A stretch of 7,950 nucleotides of DNA. It comes from Chthoniobacterales bacterium. GTDB taxonomy: Bacteria; Verrucomicrobiota; Verrucomicrobiia; Chthoniobacterales; UBA6821. Of this stretch, positions 1 through 6,162 are shown piece by piece (positions within the stretch are counted from its first letter, which is position 1; every line of letters begins with the position of its first letter). The notes under the pieces were generated by a model, which was not told where the DNA came from, made no database searches, and saw only the letters and a list, made by a program, of their open reading frames with translations. A program made the position numbers and the translations under genes. The stretch spans positions 1-7,950 of the forward strand of contig JAIPKF010000063.1 of NCBI GenBank assembly GCA_021733705.1, given 5' to 3'.

Positions 1-157
1 TACGGCTTGTGGAAAGCTCATCATTACTGCGTTGGTCTCGAATTGTGATTTGGGCGGTATGTACTCATACAGCCCGGCATCACAATCCTTCGCCCGCCTT
101 GTACTAATAAGCTTTGCACAGCGCCTCATGACGATTCAGCATGAAATATCCGGGTTA
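1..157 (+). repeat. Palindromic TIR element, copy A (left end outside window)
   Basis: This is the right-hand ~157 bp of the element also present at 2451-2632 and 2767-2949, in the same orientation. It ends with the terminal repeat GCATGAAATATCCGGGTTA (139-157). About 25 bp of the left end lie before the window. It is the most diverged copy yet keeps the fold. The central hairpin pairs ATTGTGAT (42-49) with ATCACAAT (79-86), GGGC (52-55) with GCCC (72-75) and GTATG (57-61) with CATAC (66-70) around a four-base loop. An outer arm pairs AAAGCT (13-18) with AGCTTT (110-115). These stems differ in sequence from those of the other copies, so the pairing appears conserved rather than the bases. No coding sequence is apparent. 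It ends 27 bp before the gene at 185. Confidence 0.85.
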
Positions 158-184
158 AATCTCTTCTTACTTGCTTAAAAAACG

Positions 185-823
185 ATGGAACACACAAAAA
201 ATATGCTTTCTCTTATTGTCTCAGGACTACTCCCCTGGCTCCTCATCATGCTGGTACTGCAGAAAAAAATTCTAAAGAATCGATTCTTTTCTTCTCCTCG
301 TGTTCTTTTTTTTATCGTCGGTTTTTGCGTTGCAGTACTTCTACTTCTTCCTATCAGAGGATTTTCATTATCGGTCTGGAGTGGTAGTTTGATGGGGCCG
401 GTGAGCTTACCACTTGTTGGTTTATTATTAGTACTTATGATAGAGAGGCTTTTTTCCTGCACTCTTTTTTCACATTGGGAGTGGAGGACAACATGGATTT
501 TTGGAATACTCAGTAGCCTTATTTTATATCCAGCAGCACTCGGTCTAGGTCCAATCGATCCTTATTGTTGGGGTTGGGAAAATAAATTTTTTTTAATAGC
601 GATTGCAACCCTTACTTTTTTTCTCCTTGTTACTAAAAATCGTTTTGCCATTCTGATGCTACTAGCTCTAGCAGCATTTGATTTTCAGCTCCAAGAAACA
701 ACCAATCTCTGGGACTACCTCATTGACCCCATTTATGCTCTACTTGCACTGGTAATGGGGATGAGATCTCTTTTTGTTAACGAGAGGCCGCAGGAGTCGC
801 ATTTTCAGCTTCTCTTTCGATGA
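185..823 (+). CDS. Unrecognised small multi-pass membrane protein (212 aa)
   Basis: I do not recognise this family. The 212-residue product is almost entirely hydrophobic, with about six or seven predicted membrane segments near residues 8-26, 40-58, 68-86, 102-121, 133-150, 153-168 and 178-196. Short polar loops separate them; one contains GLGPIDPYCWGW (about 120-131) and another LQETTNLWDYLIDP (about 168-181). No catalytic motif is evident, and it is too short for a GT-C glycosyltransferase. The ATG at 185 is the first start after repeat copy A. It has no Shine-Dalgarno, and a second ATG at 203 is possible. Its last 47 bp overlap the 3' end of the convergent GT39-like gene, so there is no room for a terminator between the two stops. 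Its position suggests an accessory membrane role in the same glycan pathway, which is inference only. The length of the open frame and its clear membrane pattern support a real gene. Confidence 0.75.
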   Translation: MEHTKNMLSLIVSGLLPWLLIMLVLQKKILKNRFFSSPRVLFFIVGFCVAVLLLLPIRGFSLSVWSGSLMGPVSLPLVGLLLVLMIERLFSCTLFSHWEWRTTWIFGILSSLILYPAALGLGPIDPYCWGWENKFFLIAIATLTFFLLVTKNRFAILMLLALAAFDFQLQETTNLWDYLIDPIYALLALVMGMRSLFVNERPQESHFQLLFR

Positions 824-2690
824 GTAAATCTTGATGAAAGAGATAGGGGGCAATATTTCCCAGAAGCATCGCTTGGGTTTCTTGAGCATTAAAACGATCA
901 ATGAGGTTAAGACGTCTTCCAATAAGAAGAGCATTTTGAAGATTCTCTCCGCTTTGATCCGTGAGTGGCAGGCTAATGATAAAGCGAGGGACTTTTCTTT
1001 TCATCGCATCAATAGTGATTGAAGCCTGGTAGTCGTAAGGGATTAAGGCGTAGGGATGAGGTAAGAGAAATCGATACGATTCCTCACGTGCATTGAAGTT
1101 AATCGGAACCCAAATGCGTTTTTTAACTGCAAGTTCCTGAGAAGCTGAATTAAAGTGTCCCATCGGTCCATCAAAAGGCCCTAAAAAACAGGCATAGCAA
1201 AAATAAAGTAAGAAAATTCCAGGGCAGACTAGGGCTCGTGTCCAAAAAGGCCTCATAACTCCAATAAGGACAACTGCAATCGTAGCAAAAATCACCATCC
1301 AATAAGAGAGGTGATAGTGGTAGTGGCCCCATGGGGTAGCTGCAAGATGATGTTGTAACAAGAGTCCTAGAGCCCCAAGTCCAGCCGCAATCACGCCAAC
1401 AGCAAGTAGGGATAATGCCAAGATCCAGCGTGGAATTCTATCCCAATAAGAGGCCAGGAGAAGTGCCAGAGGAGGCATGCCGAGGAGCAGATAACGTTCA
1501 TCACGCTGGTTAGGCAACGAGAAAATAATAAAAAGTGTCATCAGCCAGATCCAGAGAGATCTTTCAACAGTGGTAGCCTGACCCCAGTTTTTAAAAGAAA
1601 GGATGAAAAGAGCTACGACTGCTGGAGCAAGAAGCCCCGCATTGAACGGGTAGGCAATGACATTGCGCCAGATACTAGAGTTTCCAATAAAAAAATTATA
1701 GAGATAGCTTCTGCTGCCTGGATCGAATTTTCCAAAATTTTCTTTCACAATAAAATGCTCCAAGATGGCCTGAGGGTTTGGATCTAGGAAAAACCAAAGG
1801 CTAAAAATAGCTAGAGAGACTAATGTGATTAGCATCAACTTTCCAAGATCAGCTTGGATCCAAGGTTTTAATCGATACTCTCGCTCTTGAAGTGACCACC
1901 AGCTCAAAACAGCTACTACAGGTATGACTAGAATGAATGATTTATAAAGTAACCCAATGCCAATAATTACTCCAAGCAAAGGAATGGCACTCCATGGGCG
2001 CATGGAGTGCGGCCAGGCAAGCACCAGAAAGCAGGGAAGTGAAAGCCAAAAGACCTCGGGGGCACTCGTAAGAAAACAACGTCCATAGCGAAATATGCCA
2101 AAGAAACTAAGAAAAATAAGAGCCGCGAGGAATCCAGCCTCTCTTTTTTTAAAAAGATGTTTGCCGATCAACCCAATCATAAGCGCTGTCAAGACCGTGT
2201 AGAGAACATTGGGCCAGCGTAGATTGAAAAGTGTCCACTCGTGAGCTCCATGAGTAGAGAGGATTCCTTGCCAAAAAAGGAGTGGTGGTTTTGTATTTTG
2301 TAGCCGTGGAATAGGGGAGATTAAGGGAAGCCAGTGGCCACTCTCAGCAGTAGCTCTCGCAATTTGAGCATAGAGGAGTTCATCCCCATTGGTAGCAATA
2401 TGATCGCTACCTAAACCGTAGAAATAGGCTCCGACAGCAAGTAATAGGGCTAGCCCGCATATTGCATACCGATTCTGCTGCGGTTTGCGAACACCTGATG
2501 GATACTGCGTCAGCTTCGAATTGCTCCTCGGGCAGTATGAAACATACAGCCGTCGTCGCAATCCATCACCTTCCTTGTCTGCATCAGGATTCACAGCGCC
2601 TCGCGACGAACCAGTATGAAATATGCGGGCTAAGTAATAAACCCTCCGCAGGAGATCCCGTTTTTGAGGTAAAGTACAAATAGAGTTCAT
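777..2690 (-). CDS. GT39/ArnT-like polyprenyl-phosphate-sugar glycosyltransferase with repeat-derived insertion
   Basis: This is a 637-residue integral membrane protein of the PMT/ArnT (GT-C, GT39) type, which transfers a sugar from a polyprenyl phosphate donor to an acceptor on the outer face of the inner membrane. The first periplasmic loop carries the family signature: NGDELLYAQIARA (101-113, with D103, E104 and Y107), then SGHWLPL (117-123) and NTKPPLLFW (132-140). A later loop has QRDERYLLLGMPP (395-407), like the R..RY....P motif of ArnT. About a dozen membrane segments are followed by a soluble tail from about 505. It is longer than E. coli ArnT (about 550 residues), partly because residues 21-80 are encoded by repeat copy B. 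Without them the protein would start MNSICTLPQKRDLLRRVYYL and run straight into ALLLAVGAYFYGLG, a normal short cytoplasmic N-terminus plus first membrane helix. The ATG at 2690 fits this reconstruction; in-frame GTG (2594) or TTG (2561) inside the repeat are alternatives. No other arn gene is in the window, so Ara4N transfer to lipid A should not be assumed. Confidence 0.9.
   Translation of the reverse strand: MNSICTLPQKRDLLRRVYYLARIFHTGSSRGAVNPDADKEGDGLRRRLYVSYCPRSNSKLTQYPSGVRKPQQNRYAICGLALLLAVGAYFYGLGSDHIATNGDELLYAQIARATAESGHWLPLISPIPRLQNTKPPLLFWQGILSTHGAHEWTLFNLRWPNVLYTVLTALMIGLIGKHLFKKREAGFLAALIFLSFFGIFRYGRCFLTSAPEVFWLSLPCFLVLAWPHSMRPWSAIPLLGVIIGIGLLYKSFILVIPVVAVLSWWSLQEREYRLKPWIQADLGKLMLITLVSLAIFSLWFFLDPNPQAILEHFIVKENFGKFDPGSRSYLYNFFIGNSSIWRNVIAYPFNAGLLAPAVVALFILSFKNWGQATTVERSLWIWLMTLFIIFSLPNQRDERYLLLGMPPLALLLASYWDRIPRWILALSLLAVGVIAAGLGALGLLLQHHLAATPWGHYHYHLSYWMVIFATIAVVLIGVMRPFWTRALVCPGIFLLYFCYACFLGPFDGPMGHFNSASQELAVKKRIWVPINFNAREESYRFLLPHPYALIPYDYQASITIDAMKRKVPRFIISLPLTDQSGENLQNALLIGRRLNLIDRFNAQETQAMLLGNIAPYLFHQDLLIEREAENATPAASR
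2451..2632 (+). repeat. Palindromic TIR element, copy B, inserted in the GT39-like gene
   Basis: This complete 182-bp copy has terminal inverted repeats TAGCCCGCATATTGCATAC (2451-2469) and GTATGAAATATGCGGGCTA (2614-2632), 18 of 19 bases complementary. Internal arms also pair: CCTGATG (2494-2500) with CATCAGG (2582-2588), and ATTGC (2520-2524) with GCAAT (2558-2562). GGC (2531-2533) pairs with GCC (2549-2551), and GTATG (2535-2539) with CATAC (2543-2547) around an AAA loop. The ends are TA, consistent with insertion at a TA dinucleotide that was duplicated, as for IS630/Tc1-mariner-type elements and their non-autonomous MITE derivatives (family assignment is inference). There is no transposase. 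Read on the minus strand it is open throughout and encodes residues about 20-80 of the GT39-like protein. The net insert of 180 bp keeps the frame. Confidence 0.93.
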
Positions 2691-2981
2691 TGCTACACCC
2701 TAGCTCAATAGCAAGATCATGACTATGCATAAGCAAGGTTTTTGCCTTTTAAACTAACGACCTGCCTAACCCTCATATTTCATACCGATTCTGCTGCGGT
2801 TTGCGAACACCTGATGGATACTGCGTTAGCTTCGCATTGCTCCTTGGGTATTATGAAACATAGAGCCGTTGTCGCAATCCATCACCTTCCTTCTCACCAT
2901 CAGCCTTCGCAGTCTCCTCGCGATGAACCAGTATGAAATATGCGGGTTATACTATCTGTTCAATGAGATTGCAAGAGTCTC
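2691..2981. other. Divergent intergenic region containing repeat copy C
   Basis: This 291-bp interval separates the start of the GT39-like gene (-) from that of the methyltransferase-GT2 gene (+). Copy C (2767-2949) takes up 183 bp of it, leaving 76 bp on the left and 32 bp on the right. Promoters for both directions would be expected here or inside the repeat. I see no -35/-10 pair good enough to annotate on either strand. On the minus strand a GGTG five bases before the ATG at 2690 could be a weak ribosome binding site. I see no small gene here; the 64-codon frame at 2742-2936 is the repeat itself. Confidence 0.4.
2767..2949 (+). repeat. Palindromic TIR element, copy C (intergenic)
   Basis: This complete 183-bp copy is closely similar to copy B over its whole length and in the same orientation, 134 bp away. 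The terminal inverted repeats are TAACCCTCATATTTCATAC (2767-2785) and GTATGAAATATGCGGGTTA (2931-2949), with one mismatch in 19. The third base differs from copy B on both ends together (TAA/TTA here, TAG/CTA there), so pairing is retained. Internal arms CTGATG (2811-2816) and CATCAG (2898-2903) also pair, as does the ATTGC/GCAAT stem of the central hairpin. The minus-strand frame that is open in copy B hits a TGA in this copy, which argues that the element is not itself a conserved coding unit. It ends 32 bp before the TTG start of the next gene. Confidence 0.93.
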
Positions 2982-4370
2982 TTGTCAAGGTATAGTCCAA
3001 AGGTAATGATTGTCTTTCAAAAAAGCTTATCCTTCTTTGCCCGTTCTTATCGAAAAACAGTTGCTCACTATCTCAATCTCATCATTCCCAAGGAGGCTTC
3101 TCTTCTTGAAATGGAATGTGGGACTGGTTTTTTACTCAACATGCTTCATGGGAGAAAAAAAATGGGGGTCGATTCCAATGAAGAATCGATAAGTGATGCA
3201 GTTTCTAAAAACACCGGGTCTGATTTTTTTGTGGGTTGTGGAGAAGATTTTATTCCCCCTTTCCCTCCTGACTATGTCGTGCTCTCTGACATACTTCATC
3301 GTGTAGAGGATGTTCAAGTTGTGTTAGAAAAAATTCATTCCTATGCAACCCCATCCACGCGGCTTGTCATCAATTCTTATAATACGCTTTGGCGTCCAGT
3401 ACTTTCACTAGCAACATTTTTTGGCCTTCGTGTTTCAGAGGCCCCTGCCAATTGGCTTTCACGCCATGATTTAGAAAATCTTCTCGAGTTAGCATCATGG
3501 GAGATCATTCGAGGCGAAGCACGTATTCTCTGTCCTATCGATATTCCATTGATTACTTCCTTTCTCAATCGCTATGTAGCCCCGCTTCTCCCGTGGTGTT
3601 GTCTTACTCTTATTTTTATTGCACGTCCACGGCCCTCATCCTCCGGAAGCTCTAAAAGTGTTTCCATTATTATTCCTGCACGGAATGAATCAGGAAATAT
3701 CGCAGCAGCACTCGCACGCACTCCAAAGATGGGTTCCTGGATGGAATTTATTTTTGTGGAGGGTCATTCCACTGATGATACCTGGGAGGCCATTCAAAAA
3801 ATCCAGCAAGATCATCCTGAAACATGTATAAAAATTACGCAGCAGTCAGGTCGGGGAAAAGGGGATGCCGTTCGCACAGGCTATGCTATGGCAGAGGGGG
3901 AGATCTTGATGATCTTGGATGCTGATTTAACAACGCCTCCTGAGGATCTTCCAAAGTTTTATCATGCCGTTGCGAGTGGTCATTGTGAATTTGCTAATGG
4001 AAGTCGCCTGGTTTATCCAATGGAGGAGAAAGCAATGCAATTCTTGAATCTTTGTGCGAATAAATTTTTTGGTATCGCTTTTTCATGGCTCCTAGGGCAG
4101 CAAGTCAAAGATACCCTCTGTGGCACTAAAGTCCTCACCCGGGAGAATTATTTAAAAATTGCAGCCAATAGAGATTATTTTGGAAATTTTGATCCTTTTG
4201 GTGACTTCGATCTCCTCTTTGGGGCTAGTAAACTCAATCTCAATATTCGTGATATTCCTGTGCGTTATCGCGAAAGAACCTATGGATCAACCAACATTAG
4301 CCGTTGGAGCCATGGAGTATTGCTTTTCAAAATGCTTGCCTTTGCTGCAAGAAAATTGAAATTCGTGTAA
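2982..4370 (+). CDS. Fused class I methyltransferase / family 2 glycosyltransferase (polyprenyl-phosphate sugar synthase type)
   Basis: This is a two-domain protein of 462 residues. Residues about 15-215 form a class I SAM-dependent methyltransferase: motif I is LLEMECGTGFLL (41-52), the acidic residue that would bind the SAM ribose is D64 in MGVDS, and the motif IV region is VVLSDILH (99-106). Residues about 226-462 are a GT2 domain like dolichyl- or undecaprenyl-phosphate sugar synthases. It shows SIIIPARNE (228-236), VEGHSTDDT (259-267), the metal-binding LDADLT (312-317), a PFGDFDLLF acidic motif (405-413) and a C-terminal RYRERTYGSTNISRW stretch (428-442). There is no C-terminal membrane anchor. 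Bifunctional proteins with this domain order are a known family, so the fusion is not an assembly artefact. The GT2 part probably loads a sugar from a nucleotide donor onto a polyprenyl phosphate for the neighbouring GT-C proteins; the methyl acceptor is unknown. In motif I the first glycine is replaced by Glu45. The start is uncertain: TTG at 2982 is the earliest possible, and ATG at 3006 (454 residues) is equally compatible with the fold. Confidence 0.92.
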   Translation: MSRYSPKVMIVFQKSLSFFARSYRKTVAHYLNLIIPKEASLLEMECGTGFLLNMLHGRKKMGVDSNEESISDAVSKNTGSDFFVGCGEDFIPPFPPDYVVLSDILHRVEDVQVVLEKIHSYATPSTRLVINSYNTLWRPVLSLATFFGLRVSEAPANWLSRHDLENLLELASWEIIRGEARILCPIDIPLITSFLNRYVAPLLPWCCLTLIFIARPRPSSSGSSKSVSIIIPARNESGNIAAALARTPKMGSWMEFIFVEGHSTDDTWEAIQKIQQDHPETCIKITQQSGRGKGDAVRTGYAMAEGEILMILDADLTTPPEDLPKFYHAVASGHCEFANGSRLVYPMEEKAMQFLNLCANKFFGIAFSWLLGQQVKDTLCGTKVLTRENYLKIAANRDYFGNFDPFGDFDLLFGASKLNLNIRDIPVRYRERTYGSTNISRWSHGVLLFKMLAFAARKLKFV

Positions 4371-4400
4371 CCTCATCCGCATGTCAGTTTTTTTATCTTT

Positions 4401-6125
4401 GTGAATAAAATCTACGCAGCATCTATTTTTTGTCTTATGAGCCTCACGGCTCTTTTTTGGCCTATCTATTTTGCCGATCAATTTTTTCTCGCACTCTGGC
4501 CCTCCCTGCTCTGGGCTGTGGCGATTGGTATTGCGAGTGCTTTTCGAGATTGGAGGGGAAGGCTTTTAACCCTACTTTTGTCATTATTGCCGATTACTGC
4601 AGGAGCACTTTATTTTGGTGTTTCCCATGCATCGGATGAGTCGTTCCTTCTTGCAGGTGTTATTCCCTGGAGTGATGCAGCCATGCATTTTCGCCAAGCA
4701 GCCCAGATGGCCATTTATGGAATCACGCAGACAGGAATGAATGGACGTTTTCTTTATCCTGCTTATTTTTCGTCTCTTTTAACCATGAGTACGAACAACC
4801 TGCTGGTGGCTGAAGCACTCTCTGGGCTCTTGTTCGCAGGATCACTTGTCGTCACATTACGTGTAACGGCCCGTATTATCGGAGCTTCCGGAGCCTGTAT
4901 TGTTGCTCTTGTTTGCTGGCTTTTTTTTAGGGAACGCTGTGCAGGTCTTATCATGACCGAAAATCTTGGAATAATGTGTGGGTTGCTTGCATTAGCCGCC
5001 TTTCTAAGAGGGCTCCATGGGAAACATTTTTACTTAGTAATATTGGGAATTTTCATGCTCTCCTTAGGCCTCTGTGCACGACCTGGAGCTTTAGTTGTTT
5101 TGCCACTCCTCATTGCTTTTTCTGGATGGCTTGGATGGCAAGGAGGAATCTCAAAAAAATGGGGCCGACTGATTCAATCTCTTTTAGCAATGGTTCTTGC
5201 ACTGCTCGTAGTGCTCCTTGCTTTTAATTGTAACAGAATCCTTGCCGATTCCCTCTATGAAGGGAAAGTCATTAGTAATCAAAATTTTTCCTTTACCTTG
5301 AACGGTTTGCTCACTGGTGGAAAATGGTCTGATTGTCTGGGTTGGTCCCATTGGGATTCCAAATTAGTGATGCGTGAAAATTTAAGACTGATTCAAGAAC
5401 AACCGCAACTCCTTTTCCTTGGAGCTCTACGCGCTTATAAAGAGGCTGTTTTCCATCGTACTTTATTTCAATTCCACCAGGAATCACGCCTTGCGACATT
5501 TCTGTTGATCATGGCATTTATTGGTATGGTGGCTCTTTGGAAGAGAGAACAACTTCGACCTTACGCACTTTGGTTGACCTTAATAACAGTTGGAATCCTT
5601 CTTTCCATTCCTTTTGCTCCCCCTTGGGATGCAGCAGAGAGGCCTTTTGCAGCAACAGTCCCATTCCAAGGGCTCCTTGCAGGTGTTGGATTCTTTGCAC
5701 TTGCACACCGTTTTTTTGTTTTGGATAGGAGTTTGCCTCCCCCTCCCTCCACGATGCCTCGTAGTGATCTTGGTATACTCCTTTTTCTGGCATCACTCAT
5801 TTTCTTTCTCACCGTTCCATGGCCTCTGATCCATCAAAAAAATCTTCTTACTAAGGGAGGAACAACCTCATCGATGGCATTATATCCTGGTTCTTTCGTG
5901 CTAGTAACTCCGGAAAACCGCTATCAATTAGAGCGTCGTATGATTCCTTTCCTTCGTCATTATCCAAGTGAAAGTGAATTTCTGATACATCTTCCATCTA
6001 ATGTTTTCCTAGGCATCGATTGGAATAGTAAAAATTTTGATCGCACCCTTCTTCTCAATCCTGTAGGAGAGACGACTCCTTTTCGAGGTTGGCAGGTCGA
6101 CAAAGCCTTGCTTCCACAAAATTAA
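4401..6125 (+). CDS. GT-C-like multi-pass membrane glycosyltransferase (574 aa)
   Basis: This large integral membrane protein has about 12-14 predicted helices, including segments near 5-24, 28-47, 55-73, 133-178, 188-245, 258-277, 364-380, 388-406, 422-440 and 456-474. Its C-terminal domain of about 95 residues is probably periplasmic. Features typical of GT-C lipid-sugar-dependent transferases are an acidic first loop, PWSDAAMHFRQA (89-100, candidate catalytic D92), followed by GRFLYPAYF (115-123). TENLG (186-190) follows, then CARPGALVVLP (225-235), the arginine-proline motif common in these enzymes. A loop with PPWDAAERPFAAT (407-419) resembles the late conserved loop. Family assignment rests on this pattern and on neighbours, not on a precise match; an O-antigen polymerase-like role is an alternative. 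The GTG start lies 30 bp after the preceding stop with no Shine-Dalgarno. It is probably co-transcribed with the GT2 fusion, which could make its donor. Confidence 0.8.
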   Translation: MNKIYAASIFCLMSLTALFWPIYFADQFFLALWPSLLWAVAIGIASAFRDWRGRLLTLLLSLLPITAGALYFGVSHASDESFLLAGVIPWSDAAMHFRQAAQMAIYGITQTGMNGRFLYPAYFSSLLTMSTNNLLVAEALSGLLFAGSLVVTLRVTARIIGASGACIVALVCWLFFRERCAGLIMTENLGIMCGLLALAAFLRGLHGKHFYLVILGIFMLSLGLCARPGALVVLPLLIAFSGWLGWQGGISKKWGRLIQSLLAMVLALLVVLLAFNCNRILADSLYEGKVISNQNFSFTLNGLLTGGKWSDCLGWSHWDSKLVMRENLRLIQEQPQLLFLGALRAYKEAVFHRTLFQFHQESRLATFLLIMAFIGMVALWKREQLRPYALWLTLITVGILLSIPFAPPWDAAERPFAATVPFQGLLAGVGFFALAHRFFVLDRSLPPPPSTMPRSDLGILLFLASLIFFLTVPWPLIHQKNLLTKGGTTSSMALYPGSFVLVTPENRYQLERRMIPFLRHYPSESEFLIHLPSNVFLGIDWNSKNFDRTLLLNPVGETTPFRGWQVDKALLPQN

Positions 6126-6162
6126 TTCCTGCCGACTTATTTTTCTCTGAGCTTCTATTTTT

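Noticed and set aside
175..462. 95-codon minus-strand frame
   Set aside because: It is antisense to the hydrophobic protein at 185-823, which has a much more coherent membrane pattern.
740..860. Bidirectional terminator between the convergent genes
   Set aside because: The genes overlap by 47 bp and I see no GC-rich stem followed by a T run.
2439..2639. AAGTAATA on both sides of copy B (2439-2446 and 2632-2639) as an 8-bp target duplication
   Set aside because: That boundary leaves five unmatched bases at one end and breaks the reading frame. A TA duplication fits the inverted repeats exactly and restores the frame; the 8-mer is a chance feature of the Leu/Tyr-rich helix codons.
2462..2683. 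73-codon plus-strand frame in repeat copy B, with a peptide similar to one from copy C
   Set aside because: The similarity follows from the repeat DNA itself. The frame crosses the insertion boundary, runs antisense to the GT39-like gene and is not kept in copy A.
2734..2752. Possible small hairpin GCAA/TTGC with trailing T bases as a terminator or operator
   Set aside because: The stem is only four pairs and the site is upstream of both divergent genes, so it is not supportable.
2742..2936. 64-codon plus-strand frame over repeat copy C
   Set aside because: It is repeat sequence with no independent coding signal; the conserved property is base pairing between the arms.
5518..5829. Several overlapping 60-90 codon frames on both strands
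   Set aside because: All lie inside the 574-residue membrane protein frame and show no independent features.
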